A stretch of DNA of 21,039 nucleotides from Verrucomicrobiales bacterium (GTDB taxonomy: Bacteria > Verrucomicrobiota > Verrucomicrobiia > Verrucomicrobiales > Akkermansiaceae): assembly GCA_003527555.1 (NCBI GenBank), contig DPWT01000175.1, positions 1 through 21,039 on the forward strand, read 5' to 3'. The position numbers and the translations under genes are program-made. Positions 15,032 through 21,039 of this stretch are shown one piece after another. The notes under the pieces were generated by a model. That model searched no databases. It saw only the letters and a list, made by a program, of their open reading frames with translations, and was not told the origin of the DNA. The first letter of the stretch is position 1; each line of letters starts with the position of its first letter.

Positions 15032-15265
15032 ATGACCATGAATGAAAATCATCCAGAGAAAATCACCCTAGAACTACCTGCTGATCTCTATTATGCACTT
15101 CGAAATGAGGCGATGCGACAAAGTATAGATTTACCAGGTTTTGTGAGGCAAAAGATTGACCTAAAGCCATCGGAAGTAAGGAGTCTTTCACAATTACCGT
15201 TGAGTGAGATTTTGGCACGAACACTGCCAGCGCAGAGTGAAGATAGACTCAATTTTTTCGGTTGA
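15032..15265 (+). CDS. Small ribbon-helix-helix-like protein
   Basis: This is a 77-residue protein. Residues 9-42 (KITLELPADLYYALRNEAMRQ, then IDLPGFVRQKI) have the pattern of a CopG/Arc-type ribbon-helix-helix: one beta strand with alternating polar residues, a helix, a turn and a second helix. The C-terminal 30 residues (LPLSEILARTLP ... DRLNFFG) look like the partner-binding tail of many antitoxins. Such proteins bind DNA as dimers. There is no adjacent toxin frame: the next genes are the IMPase family gene upstream and GSII on the other strand. The ATG at 15032 has GAGG about 9 bases upstream; ATG 15038 is an alternative. It has its own promoter and a hairpin downstream, so it appears to be a one-gene unit. 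The fold call is from pattern only. Confidence 0.65.
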   Translation: MTMNENHPEKITLELPADLYYALRNEAMRQSIDLPGFVRQKIDLKPSEVRSLSQLPLSEILARTLPAQSEDRLNFFG

Positions 15266-15272
15266 GGTGACG

Positions 15273-15308
15273 AAAAACGGCAGCAAGGGAATATCCCTGC
15301 TGCCGTTT
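15273..15308 (-). terminator. Terminator after glutamine synthetase, possibly bidirectional
   Basis: A long stem AAACGGCAGC-A-AGGGA (15275-15290) pairs with TCCCTGCTGCCGTTT (15294-15308), giving 15 bp, one bulged A and a 3-base loop. On the minus strand the stem ends in TTTTT, 31 bases after the GSII stop, the ideal arrangement. On the plus strand the T tract is interrupted, but the hairpin starts 9 bases after the small RHH-like gene and may serve it too. Confidence 0.85.
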
Positions 15309-15339
15309 GATATTAATTTTTTGCTGCAGACGTTACTCT

Positions 15340-16353
15340 CTACACCTTGACGGTGTCGATGGTCTGAAGAATGCGGCTTGCAATCTTGTAGGGGCAACCC
15401 TGTGAGTTGGGTCGGCGATCCTCAAGGTAGCCCTTGTAGGCGTCGTTTTCAACGAAGCCGTGAGGCACGCGAATGGATGCTCCACGATCGGCAACGCCCC
15501 ATGAGAACATGTCGATGCTCTGTGTCTCGTGTAGGCCAGTGAGGCGCTGATCGTTGTCAGGTCCGTAAACAGCGATATGCTCCTCGGTAAATTCTTCGAA
15601 TGCGTCCATAAGCTTAAGGAAGTAGTCCTTGCCGCCAGTCTCACGCATGAATTCGGTAGAGAAGTTAGCGTGCATTCCGGAGCCATTCCAGTCGCCAGTC
15701 AGTGGCTTACAGTGCCACTCGATGTCCACTTCGAACTCCTCAGTGAGGCGAAGCAGGAGGAAACGTGCCATCCAGATTTCGTCTGCAGCGCGCTTGGAAC
15801 CTTTTCCAAATACTTGGAATTCCCATTGGCCTTTTGCCACTTCAGCATTGATGCCTTCGTGATTGATTCCGGCGTAGAGGCAGAGATCCAAGTGGATGTC
15901 TGCAATCTCGCGAGCAATTCCTCCGATGTTTTTGTATCCGACACCGCAGTAGTATTCACCCTGTGGGTTGGGGTAGCCGCCTTTGGGGAAACCGAGAGGC
16001 ACGCCGTCTTTCATCATGAAATACTCTTGTTCAAAACCGAACCAAGTGCCTGGGTCGTCTTTAATGCCGGCACGGGCGTTGGTGGGGTGTGGGGATCCGT
16101 CGGGAAGCATGACTTCACACATGACGAGCACACCATTCTCACGAGTGCCGTCAGGGTAGCAAGCAACTGGTTTGAGCACACAATCGGAGTCGCCGCCGTC
16201 TGCCTGCTGGGTGGAGGAGCCATCGAAGCCCCAGTCAGGAAGCTGGTCAACGGTGGGGAATTCATCGAATTCCTTCATCATACACTTAGTGCGGAGGTTC
16301 TGGACGGGCTCATAGCCGTCAAGCCATACGTAATCGAGTCTGTATTTAGCCAT
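15340..16353 (-). CDS. glnII: Glutamine synthetase, type II (GSII, eukaryote-like)
   Basis: This 337-residue protein makes glutamine from glutamate, ammonia and ATP. Length and motifs are those of GSII, not the 470-residue GSI: WGFDGSST (41-48), WFGFEQEYF (104-112, metal glutamates), GQWEFQ (175-180), GSGMHANFST (224-233), DRGASIRVP (289-297) and YLEDRRPNSQGCPY (309-322). GSII lacks the adenylylation loop of GSI, so control is expected at transcription or by other means. In bacteria GSII is best known from rhizobia, Frankia and Streptomyces. The start ATG is at 16353. Upstream lie a sigma-54-like element and two short palindromes. A 268-codon open frame on the opposite strand (15577-16383) is a shadow. 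Confidence 0.96.
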   Translation of the reverse strand: MAKYRLDYVWLDGYEPVQNLRTKCMMKEFDEFPTVDQLPDWGFDGSSTQQADGGDSDCVLKPVACYPDGTRENGVLVMCEVMLPDGSPHPTNARAGIKDDPGTWFGFEQEYFMMKDGVPLGFPKGGYPNPQGEYYCGVGYKNIGGIAREIADIHLDLCLYAGINHEGINAEVAKGQWEFQVFGKGSKRAADEIWMARFLLLRLTEEFEVDIEWHCKPLTGDWNGSGMHANFSTEFMRETGGKDYFLKLMDAFEEFTEEHIAVYGPDNDQRLTGLHETQSIDMFSWGVADRGASIRVPHGFVENDAYKGYLEDRRPNSQGCPYKIASRILQTIDTVKV

Positions 16354-16401
16354 AGTCTTAGTTTTTGTCTTGTTGTAAGTTAGTTGGTTTGTCTGGTTGT
16401 G

Positions 16402-16412
16402 GTGGATACCAC
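16402..16412. promoter_or_regulatory. Short palindrome upstream of glnII
   Basis: GTGG-ATA-CCAC is a perfect 4-3-4 inverted repeat, about 50 bases ahead of the glnII start codon and 9 bases from a second, longer palindrome. If transcription starts near 16443 it would lie in the mRNA leader. Weak on its own. Confidence 0.25.
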
Positions 16413-16421
16413 GATGAGGAA

Positions 16422-16434
16422 CCTGATAATCAGG
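16422..16434. promoter_or_regulatory. 13-base palindrome upstream of glnII
   Basis: CCTGAT-A-ATCAGG is a perfect 6-1-6 palindrome, about 69 bases ahead of the glnII ATG and just downstream of the putative -24/-12 element. It may be an operator or form a leader hairpin. Confidence 0.4.
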
Positions 16435-16452
16435 CGTTCTCGCGCGATATAA

Positions 16453-16471
16453 CAGCAGATGCTATGCCAAG
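16453..16471 (-). promoter_or_regulatory. Sigma-54-like -24/-12 promoter element for glnII
   Basis: On the minus strand the sequence reads CTTGGCATAGCATCTGCTG. It has GG at 16468-16467, exactly ten bases, then GC at 16456-16455. It keeps TTGGCA and TGCT of the sigma-54 consensus (YTGGCACG-N4-TTGCW), with mismatches in between. Transcription would start near 16443, about 90 bases before the ATG. No sigma-70 pair with good spacing is evident here: a TTATAT follows TTGGCA after only 12 bases. No sigma-54 or activator gene is in the window. Confidence 0.5.
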
Positions 16472-16526
16472 TTGTAGTTCGATCTAATTTTTAAACCGAA
16501 TTCCTACTGGTGCTTAACTGGTGTCA

Positions 16527-17408
16527 TTATTCTGTAGAATCCTCCGTTGTATTTACCGCCAGTGTGATCAGCGTGATGTCGTCACGCCCGTCATTGCTGG
16601 CAGCGCGGTCCATCAGAGATGACGCGAGGGCTCTTGTCGAGTCTCTGTTTTTGATAAATCCGTCATGGATATGCTTTTCCCAGAGTCCGTCGATCAAACC
16701 ATCGCTACAAATAAGGAAACGGTCACCCGGTTGGTAAGGAAATGCGACAATATTTGGTTTTGCTTGATGTTTGCCACCGCCAACTACTTGATAGAGCACC
16801 GATTTCCTTGGATGGACTCGGAATTGGCGTTCTGAAATCTCTCCTCGATTAAATTTTTTCCATGCAAAGGTGTGGTCTAGTGTCAGCATGGATGTTTTGC
16901 CCTTGCGGTGCAAATAGATCCGTGAATCGCCCACATTGGCAAAGTAGAGGTTTTCTGGTGTGAACCACGCCAGTGCGAGCGTTGCTGCCATGCCTTTTTT
17001 GTTCTCGTCCTCAGCGGCTTGGGCATTGATGGCAAGGTGAACTGCCTGAATCGCCTGCTGAAGATGAGTGAAGTAGCCGGGCCGAAGCCCTTCAGCTGCG
17101 GTTTTAAAAGTGCGAGGGATCATCGATCTTAGCTGCTCAAGCATAAGCCGAGAGGCTACATCCCCAGCGTTGCCTCCGCCCATACCATCAGAAACACCAA
17201 AGATAAGGTCATGCACTGCAAGTGAGTGTTTACCATGACTTCCTAATAAATCAGCCCCATTGATGTCTGATGCAAAGACCAACCAAGCGTCGTCATTCAA
17301 CGACTTTTTACTGCCGGAACGTGTCTGCGCCGTCCACTCGAGCACCGCCGGAGCCAAATCGGACTCAGGTTGCGGGGCGCCGGGGAGGAAGGGGTTGGGC
17401 TCTGACAT
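16527..17408 (-). CDS. PP2C-family Ser/Thr protein phosphatase
   Basis: This 293-residue cytoplasmic protein removes phosphate from Ser/Thr, opposing Hanks-type kinases. The PPM/PP2C metal ligands are all present: SLNDDAW (D40), GVSDGMGGGNAGD (D74, G75), ICSDGLIDGL (D236) and GRDDITLITL (D276/D277). NVGDSRIYLHRKG (158-170) is the family's central motif. The first 25 residues are Pro-rich and non-conserved. It lies 10 bases downstream of a 129-residue kinase-like gene on the same strand, so the two are probably one transcript. The membrane kinase at 9840-12458 is another possible partner, though this is speculation. Confidence 0.94.
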   Translation of the reverse strand: MSEPNPFLPGAPQPESDLAPAVLEWTAQTRSGSKKSLNDDAWLVFASDINGADLLGSHGKHSLAVHDLIFGVSDGMGGGNAGDVASRLMLEQLRSMIPRTFKTAAEGLRPGYFTHLQQAIQAVHLAINAQAAEDENKKGMAATLALAWFTPENLYFANVGDSRIYLHRKGKTSMLTLDHTFAWKKFNRGEISERQFRVHPRKSVLYQVVGGGKHQAKPNIVAFPYQPGDRFLICSDGLIDGLWEKHIHDGFIKNRDSTRALASSLMDRAASNDGRDDITLITLAVNTTEDSTE

Positions 17409-17418
17409 CTGAATTAAG

Positions 17419-17808
17419 TTATGGTGATGGCTGATCTAATAAAGTTGCTAGCTCAAAATCAATGACGCAGAATTGACCTATTTTGGCGTCGTAGGTGACA
17501 TTGCGTGGGAAGGGGTCATCGTGGCGGACGCCAAATTCAGTTTCAAGTTTAGCAAAAAGCTGATCACATTTTTTCTGCGATACATCAGGGGCGGGGGCGC
17601 CGCAGTTTGAGGTCACGAGATGGAGCTCTGACTCATTGGAGTCAATATACTTGGGCACGAATTTGCAGCCACGTTCTTCGAGCGACTTGAGGATACGAAT
17701 CTCGGTAGCGAATCGTGTTTCCTTGTCAGTGCCCCGGAAATACTTGTGCACGTTCCCGTAGAAATCGATTTTCACCAGTGATCGGATACCATCTTTCAGG
17801 GGACGCAT
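17419..17808 (-). CDS. Very small kinase-like (APH/RIO-type phosphotransferase fold) protein
   Basis: This is a 129-residue protein. A lysine in a beta-strand context (VHKYF, K22) and a glutamate in the next helix (FATEI, E36) could be the kinase salt-bridge pair. RHDDPFPRN (95-103) matches the catalytic loop HxDxxPxN of aminoglycoside-phosphotransferase-like kinases. VIDFE (115-119) fits the metal-binding Asp motif. The Gly-rich loop is not evident, and the C-terminal lobe stops right after the Asp motif, so it is about half the usual length. It may be a minimal kinase, a pseudokinase or a regulatory remnant. There is no frameshift or upstream continuation: the frame opens with ATG 17808 and the preceding 84 bases are non-coding. 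Its stop is 10 bases before the PP2C start. Confidence 0.65.
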   Translation of the reverse strand: MRPLKDGIRSLVKIDFYGNVHKYFRGTDKETRFATEIRILKSLEERGCKFVPKYIDSNESELHLVTSNCGAPAPDVSQKKCDQLFAKLETEFGVRHDDPFPRNVTYDAKIGQFCVIDFELATLLDQPSP

Positions 17809-17892
17809 GAACCAAGACTAGTTTTTTGGGATAGAATTAACAGGATATAGGAGGAAAATTTTTAGAGCTCCCCTTAGTTAATAAGGTGCGGC

Positions 17893-18930
17893 CTATTGAT
17901 GAATAGGTATGAGGATCGCCCGATGATCGCTGGCCTTATCCCAGTTTGGTGGGTCAAGTATCTTCATGCCTGCTGTGTCGATATCAGGGCTGAGACTTTT
18001 ACTGACCATAACAAAGTCAAAGCGTGAGTAAATATCTTCACGGCCCCAGTGGTGCGTCCACAAATCTCCGCGTGAATCTTTTGCGTTAAGTACGATTAAA
18101 CCGGATTTGGCGTTGAGGCGACCCATTGCTGTGCGCATGGTTGGCGTGCGTTTTGTATCATTAAAATCGCCATAAACCAATAAGTGGGTGTCCGGTGTTG
18201 CTTGCAGAATATCATTTACGTGGGCGCGCAGCAGACCGCTTTCGGCACGGCGCATGAGTTCCTGGTCGGCATCTGGGATGGGGCGCTTGGACTTGAGGTG
18301 AACACCTAGGCAGCGAACTTTTTTGTTAGGGAATTGAATGGTAGCATCAAGGATTCCGCGGCTGATTTTAAAAGGAGTCTTTCCAACTGTGTAGTTATCT
18401 TTGTTGGGTTTGCCGGTAGAAATGACTGGAAATTTTGAAATGATTGCCAGTGTGCGGACGGAATCGTATCCTAACAGGTGGTGTGCGTGAGGTAGGTTGA
18501 TGCCTTTTTCCTTGAGGCGGTTCTGCAAGTCCTTGAGGTCATCCGGTGAGCCAATTTCGCAAATACCGATGATGTCTGGTTTGGCATCCACGATTGTGCT
18601 GATGAGCGCTTCAATTTCGTCTTCAGGTTTAGAGGCGTTGGAACTCTTGCCGTTGCTGTAACGCCTCATTGTGAGGTAGTTCTTCAAATTATAGGCGAGA
18701 AATCGTACGGGTGATTTTCCTTGGGAGCCTGTGGCTGGAACTCCTTGTTTGTTGTTTTTGGTGGCGTCACTTTTTGTTGTGACTACTTCGGCGGGTTGTT
18801 CTGCAGGTTCTGACTGCTGCCAATCGGACGTAGATTTCTTGTCTTTGCAGGCAGAGAAATATAATAAAAAAAATGCCCCGATCAGTGTCGAGGCGATTTT
18901 TTTGAAACTGGATTGTTGATGAGCTGTCAT
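17893..18930 (-). CDS. Endonuclease/exonuclease/phosphatase-family lipoprotein
   Basis: This 345-residue protein has a signal peptide ending in the lipobox FSAC (C28), so it should be anchored in a membrane facing the periplasm. A Ser/Thr/Lys-rich linker follows to about residue 70. The EEP fold is complete: FLAYNLKN, GICEIG (catalytic Glu), CLGVHLKSKR (His), YGDFND (Asp-Asn) and the closing SDHRAI (Asp-His). The family includes DNases, sphingomyelinases and inositol phosphatases; the substrate cannot be read here. It lies 18 bases after tatA on the same strand. The signal has no twin-arginine motif, so Tat export is not suggested. Confidence 0.87.
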   Translation of the reverse strand: MTAHQQSSFKKIASTLIGAFFLLYFSACKDKKSTSDWQQSEPAEQPAEVVTTKSDATKNNKQGVPATGSQGKSPVRFLAYNLKNYLTMRRYSNGKSSNASKPEDEIEALISTIVDAKPDIIGICEIGSPDDLKDLQNRLKEKGINLPHAHHLLGYDSVRTLAIISKFPVISTGKPNKDNYTVGKTPFKISRGILDATIQFPNKKVRCLGVHLKSKRPIPDADQELMRRAESGLLRAHVNDILQATPDTHLLVYGDFNDTKRTPTMRTAMGRLNAKSGLIVLNAKDSRGDLWTHHWGREDIYSRFDFVMVSKSLSPDIDTAGMKILDPPNWDKASDHRAILIPIHQ

Positions 18931-18948
18931 TGACAGTGATGCAGGTTT

Positions 18949-19185
18949 TTAGCTCTCGTCGTCGCGAGGCTTGCTCTCTACGGTGGCTGAGGTCTTGGAG
19001 TTAGTCTCAGATGTGACTTCGTCCTCAGCACGAGTGATTTCGTGTTCGAATTCATCCTTAGCTTTTTTGAACTCACCCATGCTTTTACCAAGCCCGCGGG
19101 CGAGTTGGGGAAGTTTCTTAGCGCCGAAGAGTAACAGGATGATCAAAAAGATGACCACCATTTCTGGATATCCGAGAGGTCCCAT
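18949..19185 (-). CDS. tatA: Sec-independent protein translocase subunit TatA
   Basis: This 78-residue protein starts at ATG 19185; the frame extends further up to 19245 but that part is not TatA-like. It opens MGPLGYPEMVVIFLIILLLFGAKKLP: a short periplasmic end, one membrane helix (about 9-20), the FGAKKLP hinge, then the amphipathic helix ARGLGKSMGEFKKAKDEFE and a charged, disordered tail. TatA oligomers form the pore for folded proteins carrying twin-arginine signals. tatB and tatC are not adjacent. Its 3' neighbour, 18 bases away, is the EEP lipoprotein gene. TatA and TatE cannot be told apart here. Confidence 0.93.
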   Translation of the reverse strand: MGPLGYPEMVVIFLIILLLFGAKKLPQLARGLGKSMGEFKKAKDEFEHEITRAEDEVTSETNSKTSATVESKPRDDES

Positions 19186-19316
19186 AATATTGTAGTTTTG
19201 GTTGTTTGTAGATAATACGTCTGGAGAGAACACTAGCGCCCTCAATCGTCTTTGGCAAACGGAATCGCTTGTAATTACGTGATCCAGTTCATTTGTTTAA
19301 AGAGGCTTGTTGATAC

Positions 19317-20123
19317 TTATGATTCGGTCGCAATTTTGCGTGAGCGTTCAGTGGCCGTATGGACGCATTGGGCGACGGTATTTTCGAATTCCAACTCTGC
19401 TAGTACAGCCAGTCCAGCCAGAGTGGTGCCACCTGGCGAGGTGACTTGGTCAATTAAGTCCTGCGGAGATTTTGCCGTCTGCTCAAGCATATGAGCAGCA
19501 CCCATGACGGTGTGGGTGGCGAGTTGAAGCGCATCATCTCTTTCCAAACCTTCTTTTTCGGCCTGATTGGCGAGTGCCTTGATCATGGTGTAAACATAGG
19601 CTGGCCCGCTACCTGAGAGGCCCGTCACGGCATCGAGCTGAGGTTCTGTGGTTTCAACGACTATGCCCACTGATTGCATCATTTTTCGGGCGATGCCTAG
19701 GTCGTCGCTTGTCGCGTTTTGACCCGCTGCAATACCTGTCGCTCCGTAGCCAATCATCGCAGGGGTGTTGGGCATGGCTCTGATGATTCTCGTTCCTTCG
19801 GGGCAGCAGGCTTCCATTTTGTTTATTGTCACGCCGGCGGCGATCGAGATTACCAAATGGTTGGGAGTGATGACCGAGGCGATTTCTTCCAGAATACTGT
19901 TAACATACTGAGGTTTTACAGCTAAAAGAATAGTATCGGATTTTGAGGAAAGATCAGTGTTGTTTTCCGCAGGTGAGGCCCCAATGTTATTGACCAGAGT
20001 CTCGACCGATTCAGTATTGGGGTCGTGCACAATAATATTTCCGGGGGGGGTGATATTTGATTTTGCTATGCCTCCTATGAGTGCACTTCCCATTCTACCG
20101 CATCCGATTAAACCAATTTTCAT
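19317..20123 (-). CDS. proC: Pyrroline-5-carboxylate reductase
   Basis: This 268-residue protein catalyses the last step of proline synthesis, reducing 1-pyrroline-5-carboxylate with NAD(P)H. The Rossmann start GLIGCGRMGSALIGG (4-18), AVKPQ, ISIAAGV, RAMPNTPA, VTGLSGSGPAYV and VTSPGGTT are all classical ProC signatures, and the length is typical. The start is ATG 20123. It is divergent from the tetR gene with 131 bases between, and followed after 131 bases by tatA. No proA or proB is nearby. I see no clear terminator in the gap downstream (19186-19316), which should also hold the tatA promoter. Confidence 0.97.
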   Translation of the reverse strand: MKIGLIGCGRMGSALIGGIAKSNITPPGNIIVHDPNTESVETLVNNIGASPAENNTDLSSKSDTILLAVKPQYVNSILEEIASVITPNHLVISIAAGVTINKMEACCPEGTRIIRAMPNTPAMIGYGATGIAAGQNATSDDLGIARKMMQSVGIVVETTEPQLDAVTGLSGSGPAYVYTMIKALANQAEKEGLERDDALQLATHTVMGAAHMLEQTAKSPQDLIDQVTSPGGTTLAGLAVLAELEFENTVAQCVHTATERSRKIATES

Positions 20124-20221
20124 GTGCGCAAGCTAGACTGAGAATGTGTCATCTGGCAAGTGTGCGGCATGACTTCATGAAATATTCAACAATCGGCGGT
20201 ATGTTATTTTCCAGTTGCAAT

Positions 20222-20239
20222 TTAAATCACCCGATTTAA
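20222..20239. promoter_or_regulatory. Palindromic operator candidate for the TetR regulator
   Basis: TTAAATC-ACCC-GATTTAA is a perfect 7-4-7 inverted repeat, 15 bases before the tetR ATG at 20255. TetR-family dimers usually bind such sites and repress their own operon. Confidence 0.5.
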
Positions 20240-20249
20240 GCATGTGCTT
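20238..20249. promoter_or_regulatory. Second palindrome before tetR
   Basis: AAGCA-TG-TGCTT is a perfect 5-2-5 palindrome, extendable to 20235-20252 with one mismatch. It touches the first palindrome (20222-20239) and ends 5 bases before the tetR ATG. It may be a second half of one compound operator. Confidence 0.4.
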
Positions 20250-20254
20250 GAATT

Positions 20255-20911
20255 ATGAATCAAGAAGGTAACATCACTAAAGCGACCACCAAGGATCGGA
20301 TCTTGGAGGCCACCGAGTGTTTGCTCGCTGAGCATGGATTCGAGGCGGTATCGTTGCGCGATATCACTGGGGCTGCTGCTGTCAACGTCGCGGCAGTTAA
20401 TTATCATTTTGGCAGTAAAGAGAAACTTTTTGAAGAAATTCAGTGTCGCTATATTGCACCAGTCAACGCAGAACGCGTGAGGATGCTCAAGCAAGCGATG
20501 GTTGATGATCGTGTTGCTACGGTGCGTGATATTTTGGAGGCATTCATGCGGCCGCTGCTGACAGTAGTTAAGCGCAATGAGATGAGTGAGCGGCTTTTCT
20601 TCAAGCTCATGGGGCGATGCATAGTGGATGGCCAAGGTGGTCTCCCCGATGCCATGGTTCCTGAATTCAAAGAGGTGGCTAGGGTTTTTACGAATGCATT
20701 GATGATGGCGATTCCTGGGATTCATCCGGAGGTTGTGCTATGGCGGTTACACTATACATTTGGCGTAATGGCGCAAACCTTACTACACGGCGAATTATTG
20801 GTTAAACTGACACATGGTGCCTGTGGTGAACCGGATGTAGAGACTCAGTTTCAGCAGATGATTGATTTTTGCCATGCTGGGTTTATATCGGGGGAAGGGA
20901 TGGGTGCGTGA
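20255..20911 (+). CDS. TetR-family transcriptional regulator
   Basis: This is a 218-residue protein. Residues 11-60 are the TetR DNA-binding domain: TKDRILEATECLLAEHGFEAVSL, a helix-turn-helix, then VNYHFGSKEKLFEEI. The rest is an all-helical ligand-binding and dimer domain of the kind seen in regulators of efflux pumps (about 80-210, with FFKLMGRCIVD and WRLHYTFGVMAQTLL). The ligand is unknown. ATG 20255 has no good ribosome binding site. Its stop overlaps the GTG of the next gene in GTGA (20908-20911), so the two are co-translated. It probably represses itself and the downstream lipoprotein gene through the palindromes just before its start. Confidence 0.92.
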   Translation: MNQEGNITKATTKDRILEATECLLAEHGFEAVSLRDITGAAAVNVAAVNYHFGSKEKLFEEIQCRYIAPVNAERVRMLKQAMVDDRVATVRDILEAFMRPLLTVVKRNEMSERLFFKLMGRCIVDGQGGLPDAMVPEFKEVARVFTNALMMAIPGIHPEVVLWRLHYTFGVMAQTLLHGELLVKLTHGACGEPDVETQFQQMIDFCHAGFISGEGMGA

Positions 20912-21039
20912 AAAAATTAGCTGTTATTCTTTTAGGGAATGTTTTTTTGAGTGGTTGTTTTGTAAAATCTCCTGAATCATCGATAGGAAAAGTATCGGGT
21001 AAATCTCCCTCGGAATGGTCAGCTAATAAATATGCAAAA
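20908..21039 (+). CDS. N terminus of a lipoprotein, possibly an efflux outer-membrane factor (3' partial)
   Basis: Forty-four codons are visible from GTG 20908 to the right edge. They encode a short basic start, a hydrophobic segment and the lipobox LSGC (cysteine 17), followed by a Ser/Lys-rich stretch with SEWSANKYA. Lipidated outer-membrane factors of the NodT/OprM type of RND pumps begin this way, with a Trp shortly after the lipobox, and often follow a TetR gene. That identity is inferred from context only. The start overlaps the tetR stop by 4 bases. Confidence 0.6.
   Translation, partial: MKKLAVILLGNVFLSGCFVKSPESSIGKVSGKSPSEWSANKYAK

Noticed and set aside
15577..16383. 268-codon open frame on the plus strand opposite glnII
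   Set aside because: It is fully antisense to a clear glutamine synthetase, lacks any recognisable motif, and long antisense frames are common opposite strongly codon-biased genes.
17809..17892. Plus-strand AGGAGG-like ribosome binding site at about 17850
   Set aside because: No plus-strand coding frame follows; the region is opposite two minus-strand genes.
18845..18930. EEP lipoprotein as a Tat substrate because it follows tatA
   Set aside because: Its signal peptide has KK, not a twin-arginine motif, and carries a lipobox suited to Sec export.
19186..19245. Upstream extension of tatA
   Set aside because: TatA proteins begin directly before the membrane helix; the extra 20 residues are unlike the family, and ATG 19185 fits.
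20153..20169. Second sigma-54-like match (TGGCAAG ... CGGCA) between proC and tetR
   Set aside because: GG-N10-GC spacing is right but the bases before GC are CG instead of TT, and the downstream genes give no reason to expect sigma-54 control.

Overview
The window reads as an accessory-poor chromosomal segment of a bacterium, most likely a member of the Verrucomicrobia (PVC group). This is an inference from gene content. A DksA-like protein carries a long Lys/Ala/Val tail, the glutamine synthetase is of the eukaryote-like GSII class, a PVC-style ECF sigma factor is coupled to a membrane kinase with PEGA and formylglycine-enzyme-like (FGE) domains, and there is a SASA-type esterase. Coding density is high, base composition is moderate, and many starts are GTG or TTG with weak Shine-Dalgarno sequences. 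I see no rRNA, tRNA, CRISPR array, insertion sequence or prophage, and no gene-free stretch above 300 bases.

Layout. Positions 2-2070 (+) hold a left-truncated DksA/TraR protein, bL33 (rpmG), bS18 (rpsR), a strong terminator and FolE2. All four proteins are, by sequence, variants that lack complete zinc ligands or belong to a zinc-sparing family. Positions 2148-6391 (+) hold an unrecognised protein, a GspE/PilB ATPase, a GspF/PilC membrane protein and PdxH. Positions 6408-8975 (-) hold a DEAD-box helicase (motif II is DEVD), RuvC and a secreted SASA esterase, listed here in transcription order. Positions 9152-12871 (+) hold a translationally overlapping ECF sigma factor, an 872-residue kinase-TM-PEGA-FGE receptor and an OsmC protein. 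Positions 12879-13979 (-) hold a family 2 glycosyltransferase. Positions 14147-15265 (+) hold an inositol-monophosphatase-family enzyme and a small ribbon-helix-helix-like protein with its own promoter. Positions 15340-20123 (-) hold GSII, a PP2C phosphatase preceded by a very small kinase-like protein, an exported endonuclease/phosphatase-family lipoprotein, TatA and ProC. Positions 20255-21039 (+) hold a TetR regulator overlapping the start of a lipoprotein that runs off the right edge.

How the genes may work together. Two phosphorylation modules stand out. One is the sigma factor/receptor kinase/OsmC operon, whose architecture suggests that an envelope sensor controls a dedicated sigma factor. 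The other is the mini-kinase/PP2C pair. The GSII gene has a sigma-54-like -24/-12 element upstream, which would fit nitrogen control. Short perfect palindromes lie in the control regions of the tetR, glycosyltransferase/IMPase and GSII genes. None of these regulatory readings has been tested here.
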